The translations under genes and the position numbers were made by a program. The notes beneath the pieces were generated by a model. That model did no database searches and had not been told where the DNA came from. It worked only from the letters and a program-made list of their open reading frames with translations. From Shimia ponticola (lineage in GTDB: Bacteria; Pseudomonadota; Alphaproteobacteria; Rhodobacterales; Rhodobacteraceae): a DNA stretch of 64,000 nt. The stretch lies in NCBI RefSeq assembly GCF_007995215.1, contig NZ_VCDK01000006.1:62001-126000 (forward strand), given 5' to 3'. Positions 8,921-17,086 of the stretch are shown one piece after another (positions within the stretch are counted from its first letter, which is position 1; each line of letters begins with the position of its first letter).

Positions 8921-9466
8921 ATGTTTGAGGCTGCTGACCGGATTAAGCTACCGCTTCAGTTTGATGCACAGCGCATGCTGGACGAGTTGAGCCGCGATCT
9001 GGCAAAGCCGTTCATGTATTACTCTGTCGTGATGCTGACCGTACCCGGCGATCTCAGCCAGCACTCCGGGGCGTCCCGCGCCCCATCCGTAGACAACGGC
9101 GATCTCAGCGACATTCCCTATATCAAGTCGGTGATTGATGGGTTCCGGGACGTGACCACCCTGACGCTGGCCCGTCTTCTGCGGCTAGAAGGCGGGGCAG
9201 AGGTGCAGGAACACACTGACCCAACGCTTGGGTTGGATGTGCCGGACAGCGTGGTGCGCCTGACGATCCCGATCACGCCCACAGACGACGTCGATTTTCT
9301 ACTGAACGGTGAAGCGGTTCCTATGCAGCCAGGCGAATGCTGGTACATGAAGCTTAACGATCGCCATCAGGTGCTGCACCACGGCACGGAAGAGCGGGTG
9401 AACCTGACGATTGACGTGGTGCCAAACGAATGGGTGCTGGATCAGTTGGGGTTGGTCGCGGCCTAG
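8921..9466 (+). CDS. Aspartyl/asparaginyl beta-hydroxylase-family protein
   Basis: A 181-residue protein of the Fe(II)/2-oxoglutarate-dependent aspartyl/asparaginyl beta-hydroxylase family (double-stranded beta-helix). Seen: the iron-binding HxD (EHTDPTLGL, residues ~98-100), the later histidine of RHQVLHHG (~149-154) and the following Arg of EERVNLTIDV, which in the family binds 2-oxoglutarate. It lacks membrane helices, so it is likely a soluble cytoplasmic enzyme whose substrate is unknown. The gene converges on ispE, and the two stop codons share the palindrome CTAG. Confidence 0.75.
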   Translation: MFEAADRIKLPLQFDAQRMLDELSRDLAKPFMYYSVVMLTVPGDLSQHSGASRAPSVDNGDLSDIPYIKSVIDGFRDVTTLTLARLLRLEGGAEVQEHTDPTLGLDVPDSVVRLTIPITPTDDVDFLLNGEAVPMQPGECWYMKLNDRHQVLHHGTEERVNLTIDVVPNEWVLDQLGLVAA

Positions 9467-10302
9467 CCCAATACACACGCTTCGACCCACCAGACCGGGT
9501 TTCGCGCGCTGATCAGGGTTGCCGCCGCGCGGGCCGTGTCCGTGTCAGGAAAGAGGCCAAAGCAGGTTGCACCAGATCCTGACATGCGTGCCAAAAGGCA
9601 TTCAGGAGCCAGATTAAGTTCATCAATGACGGTATCGATTTCCGGAGCCAGCTCGCGCGCCGGAGGTTCGAGGTCATTGCGTTGGGTGCCAATCCACGCG
9701 GCGCAGTCGATGACAGTGTCGAAGGCGGGAAGCGCCTCTGGCATCGGGGCGTTGGTTTTGCTGGGCAGGGCTTGAAAGACGGGCCCGGTCGGCACCTCTA
9801 CACCCGGGTTGATCAGTACAGCGGGCAAGGCAGGAAGCGTGACAGGTGTCAGCACCTCGCCAATGCCGGACATGCGTGTCGTTTGTGTGGCCATGCAAAC
9901 GGGGACATCCGCACCGAGTTGGGCGGTATCCGTGGGCAGTGGGCGGTCCAGCAACCGAGCGAGGGCGCGGAGTGTCGCCGCGGCATCAGAGCTGCCGCCG
10001 CCGATGCCTGCGGCGGCTGGTAGATGCTTTTCCAAAAGGATGGCGACCTCGTTGTCTGCCTCCATCATCCGGGCTGCTTTCCAGACCAGATTGCTGGCAT
10101 CTGTTGGGACCCCATCGGTCATGGGGCCTGCCACGTTCAGCCGCGCGTCAGAGGTGCGGGTGAGCGAAATTCGGTCACCGATATCGGCAAACACAACCAA
10201 ACTGTCGAGCAGATGATACCCATCTTCCCGCTGTCCTGTGACATGCAGGGTCAGGTTGACCTTGGCAGGGGCAAAGGCCTTAGCCGTCTTGGGCAACGGC
10301 AA
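9463..10302 (-). CDS. ispE: 4-diphosphocytidyl-2-C-methyl-D-erythritol kinase
   Basis: IspE phosphorylates CDP-methylerythritol in the non-mevalonate isoprenoid pathway. GHMP-kinase motifs are present: APAKVNLTLHV at the N-terminus, PAAAGIGGGSSDAAATLRAL (ATP loop) and ARMSGSGATCFGLF at the C-terminus. No ATG lies close to the first motif; TTG codons at 10302 and 10296 are the likely starts, giving about 279 residues, near the 283 of E. coli IspE. The start then overlaps the end of the upstream TPR gene by about 20 bases, suggesting translational coupling. The choice between the two TTGs is open. Confidence 0.88.
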   Translation of the reverse strand: MPLPKTAKAFAPAKVNLTLHVTGQREDGYHLLDSLVVFADIGDRISLTRTSDARLNVAGPMTDGVPTDASNLVWKAARMMEADNEVAILLEKHLPAAAGIGGGSSDAAATLRALARLLDRPLPTDTAQLGADVPVCMATQTTRMSGIGEVLTPVTLPALPAVLINPGVEVPTGPVFQALPSKTNAPMPEALPAFDTVIDCAAWIGTQRNDLEPPARELAPEIDTVIDELNLAPECLLARMSGSGATCFGLFPDTDTARAAATLISARNPVWWVEACVLG

Positions 10303-11980
10303 TGGCCGCTTCCTTTTCTTCTGCGAGAACGGCATCAAGGCCGATATCGAGCTTGCGACGGATGCGGTTGGCATCCTCCTCCTCTGGCCCGAATGACATC
10401 GCCCGGTTCCATTGGAAACGCGCCTCTGTATAGCGTCCAACGGACCAATAGACGTCTCCAAGATGGTCGTTGATGATCGGGTCCGTGGCCATCAGTTCGA
10501 CGGCGGCTTCCATAGGGGCGACGGCTTCGTCCGCGCGGCCAAGCCGATAGAGGACCCAGCCGAGGCTATCCATAATGTGCCCGCTGTCAGGACGCGCGAT
10601 GGCCGCCGTTTCGATCATCGCCAGCGCCTCGTCCAGTTTGAGGTTCTTTTCGACCAGCGAATAGCCAAGATAGTTCAAGACCTGTGGCTGCTCAGGCTGC
10701 AGTGTCAGAGCATGCCTGAAATCAGCCTCTGCGGCGTCCCAATTTCCTGAACGTTCATGGGTGATCCCGCGCGCGAAATAGGTGAACCACTGGCGCGGAG
10801 AGCTTTCCGTATAAAGCGCGATCCCGGCATCATAGGCGTCTGCGGCGTCACGGTAGGACTCCATCCGGCGCAGCGTGTCGCCCAAACGGATGTGGATGTT
10901 TGGATCGTCAGGAAAGGCTTCGGCCAGTTGGCTAAGGACTTCGACAGCTGCGTCGGGTCGATCGTCAGAGCTCAGCGCGCTTGCGCGGCCCAGTTCCGCC
11001 GAGACGAATTCCGGTGCGTTGCGTGGCACGCGATCATATGCGGCGGTTGCCAGATCGTGGCGGCCCAGCTTTTCCAGATACTCAGCCGACAGCAGGATCG
11101 CATCAATATGAGCAGGATCAAGCGCTTCGGCCAGACGAGTGTAAAGAAGGGAATAGCTGTCGCGAGCCTCTCCGTTCAACGCCGCACCTATTGTGTAAAA
11201 CACCTCGGCTGCGCCGTCAGAGGCGGATTTCACTTGAGTAAACGGGATGGGTTCGCCCGCCCGCAACCGGCGCAGGAGGGATGACAGTGTTGCGTCAGGG
11301 GAGGTGCCGAAGACCTCTGTAATCAGCGTGATGGCATCCGCATTGCGGTCAAGTTGGCTGAGCATCTGCGCGCGGGCAATGATGCCGCGCCGCGTGTGGG
11401 TAATCGGACCTTCGGCTTCGCCAGACAAGATCGCTTCGGCCCCGCCGTATTCGCCTACCATCCCAAGTGCCAGGGCTTTGTGATACAGCGCGAACTCACG
11501 CAGACCATTGTCGTCTGCGATGGCGTCAAACGCACTGAGGCCGTCATCGGTGTATCCGTCGCCAATCAGGCTCCATGCGTGGACAAGGCTATCGACCAGA
11601 GGGCCGATGCGCGTTGCCTCAGACAAGCTGTCAGTCACGGTTGTGAAACTGCCAGCCATCAGGTCATTGGTGACGCTGACCATATGCGCGATCTGGCTGT
11701 TGGAGCCGCTTTGCAGCATGCGCTGTGCCAAATCCGATGCGGCGGGCATGTCGCCCAACGCGAGATACGCCGCCATCGCGTTTTCCATATGCGCGTGGTT
11801 GCCCGGATGCCGGTTCAGCGCCTCGGTGTAGAACCGGGCGGCGGATTTGAAGTCTCGGTCGGCTGCGGCTTGTCGCGCGGCCAGATAGGATCCGGATGTC
11901 CCGAAAAAGATCGTGTCGGCCGATGCGGATACAGACATACCCATGGCGATCACGAGGCCCAGAATAGTCTTGGTCGTCAT
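10280..11980 (-). CDS. Tetratricopeptide-repeat protein, exported
   Basis: A 566-residue protein with an N-terminal signal peptide (MTTKTILGLVIAMGMSVSASA) and TPR-type helical repeats throughout. The clearest are ARFYTEALNRHPGNHAHMENAMAAYL near residue 45 and the C-terminal series around ADFRHALTLQPEQPQVLNYLGYSL and DSLGWVLYRLGRADEAVAPMEAAVEL. Such periplasmic or membrane-attached TPR proteins usually scaffold envelope protein complexes; the partner is unknown. Start at the ATG 11980, preceded by GGGGAG. Its 3' end overlaps ispE, a pairing often seen in Rhodobacterales. Confidence 0.85.
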   Translation of the reverse strand: MTTKTILGLVIAMGMSVSASADTIFFGTSGSYLAARQAAADRDFKSAARFYTEALNRHPGNHAHMENAMAAYLALGDMPAASDLAQRMLQSGSNSQIAHMVSVTNDLMAGSFTTVTDSLSEATRIGPLVDSLVHAWSLIGDGYTDDGLSAFDAIADDNGLREFALYHKALALGMVGEYGGAEAILSGEAEGPITHTRRGIIARAQMLSQLDRNADAITLITEVFGTSPDATLSSLLRRLRAGEPIPFTQVKSASDGAAEVFYTIGAALNGEARDSYSLLYTRLAEALDPAHIDAILLSAEYLEKLGRHDLATAAYDRVPRNAPEFVSAELGRASALSSDDRPDAAVEVLSQLAEAFPDDPNIHIRLGDTLRRMESYRDAADAYDAGIALYTESSPRQWFTYFARGITHERSGNWDAAEADFRHALTLQPEQPQVLNYLGYSLVEKNLKLDEALAMIETAAIARPDSGHIMDSLGWVLYRLGRADEAVAPMEAAVELMATDPIINDHLGDVYWSVGRYTEARFQWNRAMSFGPEEEDANRIRRKLDIGLDAVLAEEKEAAIAVAQDG

Positions 11981-12067
11981 CAAAATCTCCCCTCGCGCCT
12001 GTTTCTGCGCGTTGGCTCCCTTGGGCCGAGACTATCAGTCAAAGACACGGGCGCAATGTCACCAGTT

Positions 12068-12106
12068 AAAAAGGCGGCTCGCAGAACGCCCTGCAGCCGC
12101 CTTTTT
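12068..12106 (-). terminator. Strong hairpin with T-runs on both strands
   Basis: AAAAAGGCGGCT (12068-12079) is perfectly complementary to AGCCGCCTTTTT (12095-12106), and GCAG/CTGC extends the stem inwards. The minus-strand reading ends in a T-run, so it terminates the ETF-QO gene before the TPR-ispE pair. The symmetry would also allow termination of plus-strand transcripts. Confidence 0.85.
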
Positions 12107-12189
12107 CGATCACAATTTTAGCAACCTTGCGTCGTTCTGACCCAAATTGCCCGACTGACGCCAAGGTCACCCGAGCAGATGGGGAATCA

Positions 12190-13842
12190 TCACATGTTCG
12201 GATAGTTCGGTCCGTCGCCACCCTGTGGCGTGACCCAAGTGATGTTCTGGCTTGGGTCTTTGATATCGCAGGTCTTGCAGTGGACACAGTTCTGGAAGTT
12301 GATCTGGAACCGGGTGGGTTTGCCTTCTTCCTCGACGAATTCGTAGACGCCTGCCGGGCAATACCGGGCCGAAGGGCCAGCATATTCGGCGAGGTTCTTG
12401 TTCACCGGAATATCGGGATCGGTCAGGCGCAGGTGCGCGGGTTGCGATTCCTCGTGGTTCGTCATCGAGAAGCTGACATTTGTCAGACGGTCAAACGACA
12501 GTTTTCCATCGGGTTTTGGATAGTCGATGGGTTCGTGATGATACTTGGTCTCGGTCGCCTGCGCGTCGGTTTTGCCGTGCTTGAGCGTGCCGAAGAGCGA
12601 GGTCTTGAAGATCGTCTGGAACCACATGTCAAAGCCACCAGCGATCAATCCGCCCAGCGGCCCCAGCTTGGCGTTGAGAGGCGCGACGTTGCGGACAGGC
12701 TTGAGGTCCTGACCCACCGGCCCGGTCTTCAATGCCGTGTCATAGTCGGTCAGCCGGTCGCCAGAACGGCCCGCCTCGATCGCGGCAGCGGCGGCTTCTG
12801 CCGCTTCGATGCCCGAATGCATGGCGTTGTGGTTGCCCTTGATCCGCGGCAGGTTCACCAGCCCCGCCGAGCAGCCGAGCAATGCACCACCGGGGAACGA
12901 TACCTCTGGGATCGACTGGAAGCCGCCCTTGGTCACTGCGCGAGCGCCATAGGCGACGCGGCGGCCACCTTCGAGCACCTTGGCGATGCGCGAGTGATGC
13001 TTCCACCGCTGAAATTCCATGTAGGGGAACAGGTACGGGTTCTTGTAGTCCAGATTGACGATGTAGCCGACATAAACCTGGTTGTTGTCCAGGTGGTACA
13101 TGAACGACCCGCCACCGTTTTTCCAACCCAGCGGCCAACCCATGGAGTGGGTGACTTCGCCTTCGTTGTGGTTCTCTGGTTTGACTTCCCAGATTTCCTT
13201 CATGCCAATGCCGAATTTCGGCACATCGCAATTGGCGTCGAGGTTGTATTTGGCGATGATTTCCTTGGACAGCGACCCGCGCACACCTTCCGACAGGAAG
13301 ACGTATTTGCCGTGCAGTTCCATGCCCGGCTCGGTGTCGGGGCCGTAAGATCCGTCAGCCTCAAGCCCGAAGACGCCCGCGACGACGCCTTTGAGTTCGC
13401 CGTTATCGCCATAGACCAGCTCAGAGCAGGCCATGCCAGGGAAGATCTCGACGCCCATTGCCTCGGCTTGCTCTGCCAGCCAGCGGCACACATTGCCCAT
13501 CGAGACGATGTAGTTGCCGTGGTTGTTCATCAGCGGCGGCATCAGCGCATTTGGCAGGCGGATTTGGCCGTCTTCGCCGAGGATGTAGAAATTGTCTTCC
13601 TTTACCTCGACGGTGACAGGCGCACCTTTGTCCTTCCAGTCTGGGATCAGGCGATCAAGGCCCGCAGGATCAAGCACCGCGCCCGACAGGATATGCGCAC
13701 CAACCTCGGACCCCTTTTCGAGGACGACGACCTCAAGGTCTGCGTTGATCTGTTTCAGACGGATGGCGGCGGACAGGCCTGCTGGACCTGCACCGACGAT
13801 CACCACGTCATATTCCATCGCTTCGCGTTCGATTTCCGACAT
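12190..13842 (-). CDS. Electron transfer flavoprotein-ubiquinone oxidoreductase
   Basis: ETF-QO passes electrons from electron-transfer flavoprotein to ubiquinone, linking acyl-CoA and amino-acid dehydrogenases to respiration. About 550 residues: FAD-binding VVIVGAGPAGLSAAI near the N-terminus, a central region with GCSAGLVNLPRIKG and HNAMHSGIEAAEAAA, and a C-terminal [4Fe-4S] ferredoxin-like domain with RYCPAGVYEF and CVHCKTCDIKDPSQNITWV. The start is set at the ATG 13842 (MSEIEREAMEYDV); an in-frame ATG four codons earlier at 13854 is possible. The protein ends with the typical PQGGDGPNYPNM. The acyl-CoA dehydrogenase at 25793-27505 is a plausible upstream electron donor. Confidence 0.95.
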   Translation of the reverse strand: MSEIEREAMEYDVVIVGAGPAGLSAAIRLKQINADLEVVVLEKGSEVGAHILSGAVLDPAGLDRLIPDWKDKGAPVTVEVKEDNFYILGEDGQIRLPNALMPPLMNNHGNYIVSMGNVCRWLAEQAEAMGVEIFPGMACSELVYGDNGELKGVVAGVFGLEADGSYGPDTEPGMELHGKYVFLSEGVRGSLSKEIIAKYNLDANCDVPKFGIGMKEIWEVKPENHNEGEVTHSMGWPLGWKNGGGSFMYHLDNNQVYVGYIVNLDYKNPYLFPYMEFQRWKHHSRIAKVLEGGRRVAYGARAVTKGGFQSIPEVSFPGGALLGCSAGLVNLPRIKGNHNAMHSGIEAAEAAAAAIEAGRSGDRLTDYDTALKTGPVGQDLKPVRNVAPLNAKLGPLGGLIAGGFDMWFQTIFKTSLFGTLKHGKTDAQATETKYHHEPIDYPKPDGKLSFDRLTNVSFSMTNHEESQPAHLRLTDPDIPVNKNLAEYAGPSARYCPAGVYEFVEEEGKPTRFQINFQNCVHCKTCDIKDPSQNITWVTPQGGDGPNYPNM

Positions 13843-13938
13843 ATTCGTACCCATGATCCTGTTTGACGCAGATATCGGCGGTGTTGCCAAAAGGGTCAAT
13901 CAGGACGGCGCGTTAAAAGGTCTGTTCGCGACTTTGGG

Positions 13939-14409
13939 TCACTCTTTTTCGATTTCCGAGAGAATTTCGGCTGATGAGTTGCCCAAAAGATACCTAGGCC
14001 CGGCCCCTTTTTGGGCGGCGCGGTCGGTGGGGTTGTAGAGTTTGCAGGCCTCAAGGCTCAGACAGCCGCAACCGATGCAGCCATCTAGCGTGCTGCGCAG
14101 TTTTTGCAGGCGCTCGATTCGCTGGTCCAATTGGGCGCGGAAGCCTTCGCTTAGACGGGTCCAATCGGATTTGGTGGGTGTGCGCCCCTCTGGCAATGAG
14201 GACAAGGCCGCGCGGATTTCGGCAATCGAGAACCCCATCTGCTGCGCGATCATCACAAAGCTCAGGCGGCGAATGTCGGCGCGTTCATAGCGGCGCTGGC
14301 CGCCTGCATTGCGGCCGGGATGCACGAGGCCTTCGTCCTCGTAATATCGGATTGCAGATACGGCGAGCCCCGTGCGCGCGGCGATGGTGCCGATGGAAAG
14401 ATTTTGCAT
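13939..14409 (-). CDS. soxR: Redox-sensitive transcriptional activator SoxR
   Basis: A MerR-family regulator of 156 residues whose [2Fe-2S] cluster senses redox-cycling compounds and superoxide. The N-terminal winged helix is MerR-like (IGTIAARTGLAVSAIRYYEDEGLV), followed by a dimerisation helix. The cluster motif CIGCGCLSLEAC has the exact C-x2-C-x-C-x5-C spacing of SoxR. The gene is divergent from a VOC-family gene, and a near-consensus SoxR operator lies in the 86-base space between them. Outside enteric bacteria SoxR normally controls a small set of genes directly rather than through SoxS. Confidence 0.96.
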   Translation of the reverse strand: MQNLSIGTIAARTGLAVSAIRYYEDEGLVHPGRNAGGQRRYERADIRRLSFVMIAQQMGFSIAEIRAALSSLPEGRTPTKSDWTRLSEGFRAQLDQRIERLQKLRSTLDGCIGCGCLSLEACKLYNPTDRAAQKGAGPRYLLGNSSAEILSEIEKE

Positions 14410-14434
14410 GTACTGATTTTGCGCAAGAAAGGGC

Positions 14435-14465
14435 TTGAGCTCAAGTTAACTTGAGGAATTACAGA
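14435..14465 (+). promoter_or_regulatory. SoxR-controlled promoter with near-perfect SoxR box
   Basis: The palindrome CTCAAGTTAACTTGAG (14440-14455) matches the SoxR box core, and the 18-base form 14439-14456 differs from the E. coli soxS operator only at its first base. It lies between TTGAGC (14435-14440, -35) and TACAGA (14460-14465, -10), which are 19 bases apart, the overlong spacing typical of MerR-family-activated promoters. The orientation points to the VOC gene starting at 14496; soxR itself starts 30 bases away on the other strand, so autoregulation is possible. Confidence 0.85.
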
Positions 14466-14495
14466 GGTGGCGATCAATTCGAAAAGGAGATCGTT

Positions 14496-14876
14496 ATGGT
14501 CGAGTTGGAACATGCGAACGTGACCGTGTCTGACGCCCACAAGACAGCCGCTTGGATGGCAGATGTCTTTGGCTGGCACATCCGTTGGGAAGGTGAGGGG
14601 ATGGGCGGCGTCGGTCTGACCGTGCATTGCGGAACAGAGAACAGCTATATCGCGCTTTATCAGCCGAAAAAGGAGCCGGGAGCGGCTGTTCCGCGCTATG
14701 TGAACCGCGGCGGGCTAAACCATCTGGCTGTGACGGTCGACGATTTACAGGCCGTCCATGACCGCGTGGTCGCTGCCGGTTTCACGCCGGGTGAACACTA
14801 TGATTACGAACCGGGTGAGCGTTTCTACTTTCATGATGCGGATGGCATCGAATTCGAAGTGGTCTGCTATTCTTGA
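14496..14876 (+). CDS. VOC-family (glyoxalase/dioxygenase-like) protein
   Basis: A 126-residue protein with the paired beta-alpha-beta-beta-beta units of the vicinal-oxygen-chelate superfamily: ELEHANVTVSDAHKTAAWMADVFGW in the first half and GGLNHLAVTVDDLQAVHDRVVAAGF in the second. Candidate metal ligands are His in EHANVTV, His in LNHLAVTV and Glu in DGIEFEVVCY. The ATG at 14496 follows AAAGGAG. It is divergent from soxR and directly behind the SoxR box, so it is probably part of the response to redox-active compounds, perhaps binding or modifying one. The actual substrate cannot be read from sequence. Confidence 0.88.
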   Translation: MVELEHANVTVSDAHKTAAWMADVFGWHIRWEGEGMGGVGLTVHCGTENSYIALYQPKKEPGAAVPRYVNRGGLNHLAVTVDDLQAVHDRVVAAGFTPGEHYDYEPGERFYFHDADGIEFEVVCYS

Positions 14877-14914
14877 TCGCCGCTCCGGCGAAGAAGCGCC
14901 TTATCCGCTTGCAT

Positions 14915-14962
14915 TCGGTCCCCTGCTTGGGTCACATCGGCTGACCTCTGAAAGGGGACCGA
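14915..14962 (+). promoter_or_regulatory. Hairpin covering the greA ribosome-binding site
   Basis: TCGGTCCCCT (14915-14924) pairs without mismatch with AGGGGACCGA (14953-14962). An inner stem GGTCA (14930-14934) with TGACC (14942-14946) closes a seven-base loop. The greA ribosome site AAGGGGA lies in the 3' arm and the ATG at 14964 is immediately outside. Translation of greA should therefore depend on this fold opening. Confidence 0.6.
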
Positions 14963-14963
14963 C

Positions 14964-15434
14964 ATGGACAAGATACCACTGACGCCGGGCGGCCATGAGC
15001 GTCTGGAAGCAGAACTGAAGAACCTGAAATCTGTCGAACGCCCTGCGATCATCGCGGCGATTGCAGAAGCGCGCGAACTGGGCGACCTCAAGGAAAACGC
15101 CGAGTATCATTCCGCACGTGAAAAGCAGGGATTCATCGAGGGTCGGATCAAAGAGCTTGAGGCCATCATGGGCCTTGCTGATGTGATCGATCCAGCGCAA
15201 TTTTCGGGCACGATCAAGTTTGGTGCCACTGTCGAGATCGTCGATGAAGATACCGACGAAGAAAAGACCTATCAGATTGTGGGTGAGCCTGAAGCCGACA
15301 TCGAAAACGGCCGCCTGAACATCAAATCCCCATTGGCGCGCGCGCTGATCGGCAAAGATGAAGGCGATAGTGTCGAGGTTCGCACGCCAGGTGGTGTGCG
15401 CAGTTACGAGATCCTGAGTATTTCCTTCGTCTGA
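14964..15434 (+). CDS. greA: Transcription elongation factor GreA
   Basis: GreA stimulates RNA cleavage by backtracked RNA polymerase. The 156-residue protein has the N-terminal coiled coil ([31 protein letters not shown]) with the acidic tip motif [16 protein letters not shown] carrying the catalytic Asp and Glu, then the C-terminal FKBP-like domain ([29 protein letters not shown]). Length and motifs are normal for the family. A strong hairpin buries its ribosome site. A membrane protein gene follows 28 bases later on the same strand. Confidence 0.97.
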   Translation: MDKIPLTPGGHERLEAELKNLKSVERPAIIAAIAEARELGDLKENAEYHSAREKQGFIEGRIKELEAIMGLADVIDPAQFSGTIKFGATVEIVDEDTDEEKTYQIVGEPEADIENGRLNIKSPLARALIGKDEGDSVEVRTPGGVRSYEILSISFV

Positions 15435-15462
15435 CGCCCAAGGCGCGATCCGGAACCGCGAA

Positions 15463-16482
15463 ATGGCCAAGAAGCCCGATAACCAGACCAATCTAGGCGT
15501 CTATGACACGCCAAAGAATCAGGGCATGTCCGCAATCGAAGTGATCGCGATTGCGCTCTCTGCGCTGTGGTTGCTTGGGTCTGCCGTATTCTTCCTTGGG
15601 ATGGGCGGGACATCGGTATTCGAGGCAGAAAACCGCGACACGCTCCAATTTGTCATGACTTTGCTGGCCGTGTTCCTTCCGGTGGCTGTCATCTGGGTTG
15701 CGGCTTCGGCGGCACGGTCGGCGCGGATCGTGCGCGAAGAAAGCCGTCGTTTGCAGGCAGCGATTGATGCGATGCGCCAGACCTATGTTGCCGACCGGCA
15801 GGCCCACGGGATCGCAAAGCAGCCCGAAGTCGAAAAGAAACTCGATGAAATCGCACAGGCCGCCAAGCAGACCGAGACCGCCGTTGCCACCTTTGCGTCG
15901 TCTCGCGAAAAGGCTGGGGCGGCCCCGGCGCGGGCTGCGGAGAGCAAGCCATCGGTCGATATGGATCAACCCGCTTTGCAGTTGGGGACCCCGCCAGAGG
16001 ATCTCGAGCCGCCCGTTGACCGCGCAGATTTCATTCGGGCGTTGAATTTCCCCGAAACGGCAGAAGATCAGGAAGGGTTCACCGCGCTGCGGCGCGCGCT
16101 GAAGGATCGCAAGGCCGCAGGCCTGATCCAAGCCAGCCAAGATGTTCTGACGCTTCTGAGCCAAGACGGCATTTACATGGACGACCTGCGCCCTGATCGC
16201 GCGAAACCGGACATCTGGCGCCGTTTTGCACAAGGCGAGCGTGGGGCGGCAGTGGCTGTTCTCGGCGGTATCCGGGATCGCTCAGCGCTTGCCCTCGCAG
16301 CGGGACGGATGCGGTCGGACGCGATTTTTCGTGATGCGGTGCACCACTTCCTGCGGAAGTTTGACACGATGCTAAGCGAGTTCGAGCAGGATGCGACTGA
16401 TGAGGATATCTCGGAACTCAGCAACACCCGCACCGCGCGGGCGTTCATGCTGATGGGGCGTGTCACCGGGATGTTCAGCTAA
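15463..16482 (+). CDS. Conserved membrane protein with coiled coil, unknown function
   Basis: A 339-residue protein I do not recognise from a named family. It has two probable transmembrane helices (about residues 24-47, SAIEVIAIALSALWLLGSAV, and 65-82, LLAVFLPVAVIWVAASAA), then an Arg-, Glu- and Ala-rich helix likely to form a coiled coil (about 88-150). A disordered Pro/Ala linker follows, and the C-terminal domain from about 185 is soluble and alpha-helical (DRADFIRALNFPETAEDQEGF... GERGAAVAVLGGIRDRSAL). The layout resembles a cytoplasmic scaffold anchored to the inner membrane. It follows greA by 28 bases and overlaps the GNAT gene tail-to-tail by 8 bases. Confidence 0.75.
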   Translation: MAKKPDNQTNLGVYDTPKNQGMSAIEVIAIALSALWLLGSAVFFLGMGGTSVFEAENRDTLQFVMTLLAVFLPVAVIWVAASAARSARIVREESRRLQAAIDAMRQTYVADRQAHGIAKQPEVEKKLDEIAQAAKQTETAVATFASSREKAGAAPARAAESKPSVDMDQPALQLGTPPEDLEPPVDRADFIRALNFPETAEDQEGFTALRRALKDRKAAGLIQASQDVLTLLSQDGIYMDDLRPDRAKPDIWRRFAQGERGAAVAVLGGIRDRSALALAAGRMRSDAIFRDAVHHFLRKFDTMLSEFEQDATDEDISELSNTRTARAFMLMGRVTGMFS

Positions 16483-17086
16483 CGCGCTGATCACCTGCAG
16501 GCGTCACAGGTCGCAACATGGTCGTGGCTGTCTTGAACCCCATGAGAGGTGCGAGGAAACCGGTTGAAACGGTGCCTGCGGGCGCAAAGCCACGCCTTTC
16601 GTAAAGCGCCCGAGCCCTCGGATTGGTGTCGATCACATCAAGGCGGACATCTTGATAGCCGTTCATTTCTGCCGTCCAGATGATCGCCTTGAGCAATTCG
16701 GTGCCGACACCTTGGCCGCGTGCGCTGTGTTTGACGAAAATCCCGTCCATCAAGAGCGTACCCGGCGCGACAGGACGTTCAAATTGTTCGAGAAGTATTC
16801 CGCGCCAAAGCCCGCCGATCCGCCCGTAGATTGCGTTCAGATCCTTCAGATCGCCGGTCAGGAACCCGCCTTTTTCGGTCTTGATTCCCGCCACACCCAG
16901 CAGGCTGCCATCCGGCGCGCAGGCGCTGAAGGCAAAGTTCCGGCTCAGGTTGGGGGCGATGAACCTGAGGGCCTTTTCTCGGGGACCCAGCGGCGTCATC
17001 AGTTTACCCTCGAAGGCCTGCCAGAAAAGCTCTGAGGCTTCGGCGCGGTGGGCCTCTGCAAAACCGGGTATCACTTTGATGGTCAT
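16475..17086 (-). CDS. GNAT-family N-acetyltransferase
   Basis: A 203-residue acetyl-CoA-dependent acyltransferase-fold protein. The acetyl-CoA loop is seen in HSARGQGVGTELLKAIIWTA (R-G-x-G-V-G type), followed by motif B with NPRARALYERRGFAPAGT, including the tyrosine usual for the general acid. The substrate is unknown. It is the last gene of the molybdenum-cofactor operon: its ATG overlaps the moeA stop (ATGA), so it is coupled to that pathway at least in expression. Alternatively it is a simple passenger. Confidence 0.85.
   Translation of the reverse strand: MTIKVIPGFAEAHRAEASELFWQAFEGKLMTPLGPREKALRFIAPNLSRNFAFSACAPDGSLLGVAGIKTEKGGFLTGDLKDLNAIYGRIGGLWRGILLEQFERPVAPGTLLMDGIFVKHSARGQGVGTELLKAIIWTAEMNGYQDVRLDVIDTNPRARALYERRGFAPAGTVSTGFLAPLMGFKTATTMLRPVTPAGDQRVS

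Noticed and set aside
12127-13866. A 579-codon open frame on the plus strand, antisense to ETF-QO
   Set aside because: Its product has no recognisable motif, and the opposite strand encodes a complete ETF-QO with FAD and [4Fe-4S] motifs. Long antisense frames are expected in GC-rich coding DNA.
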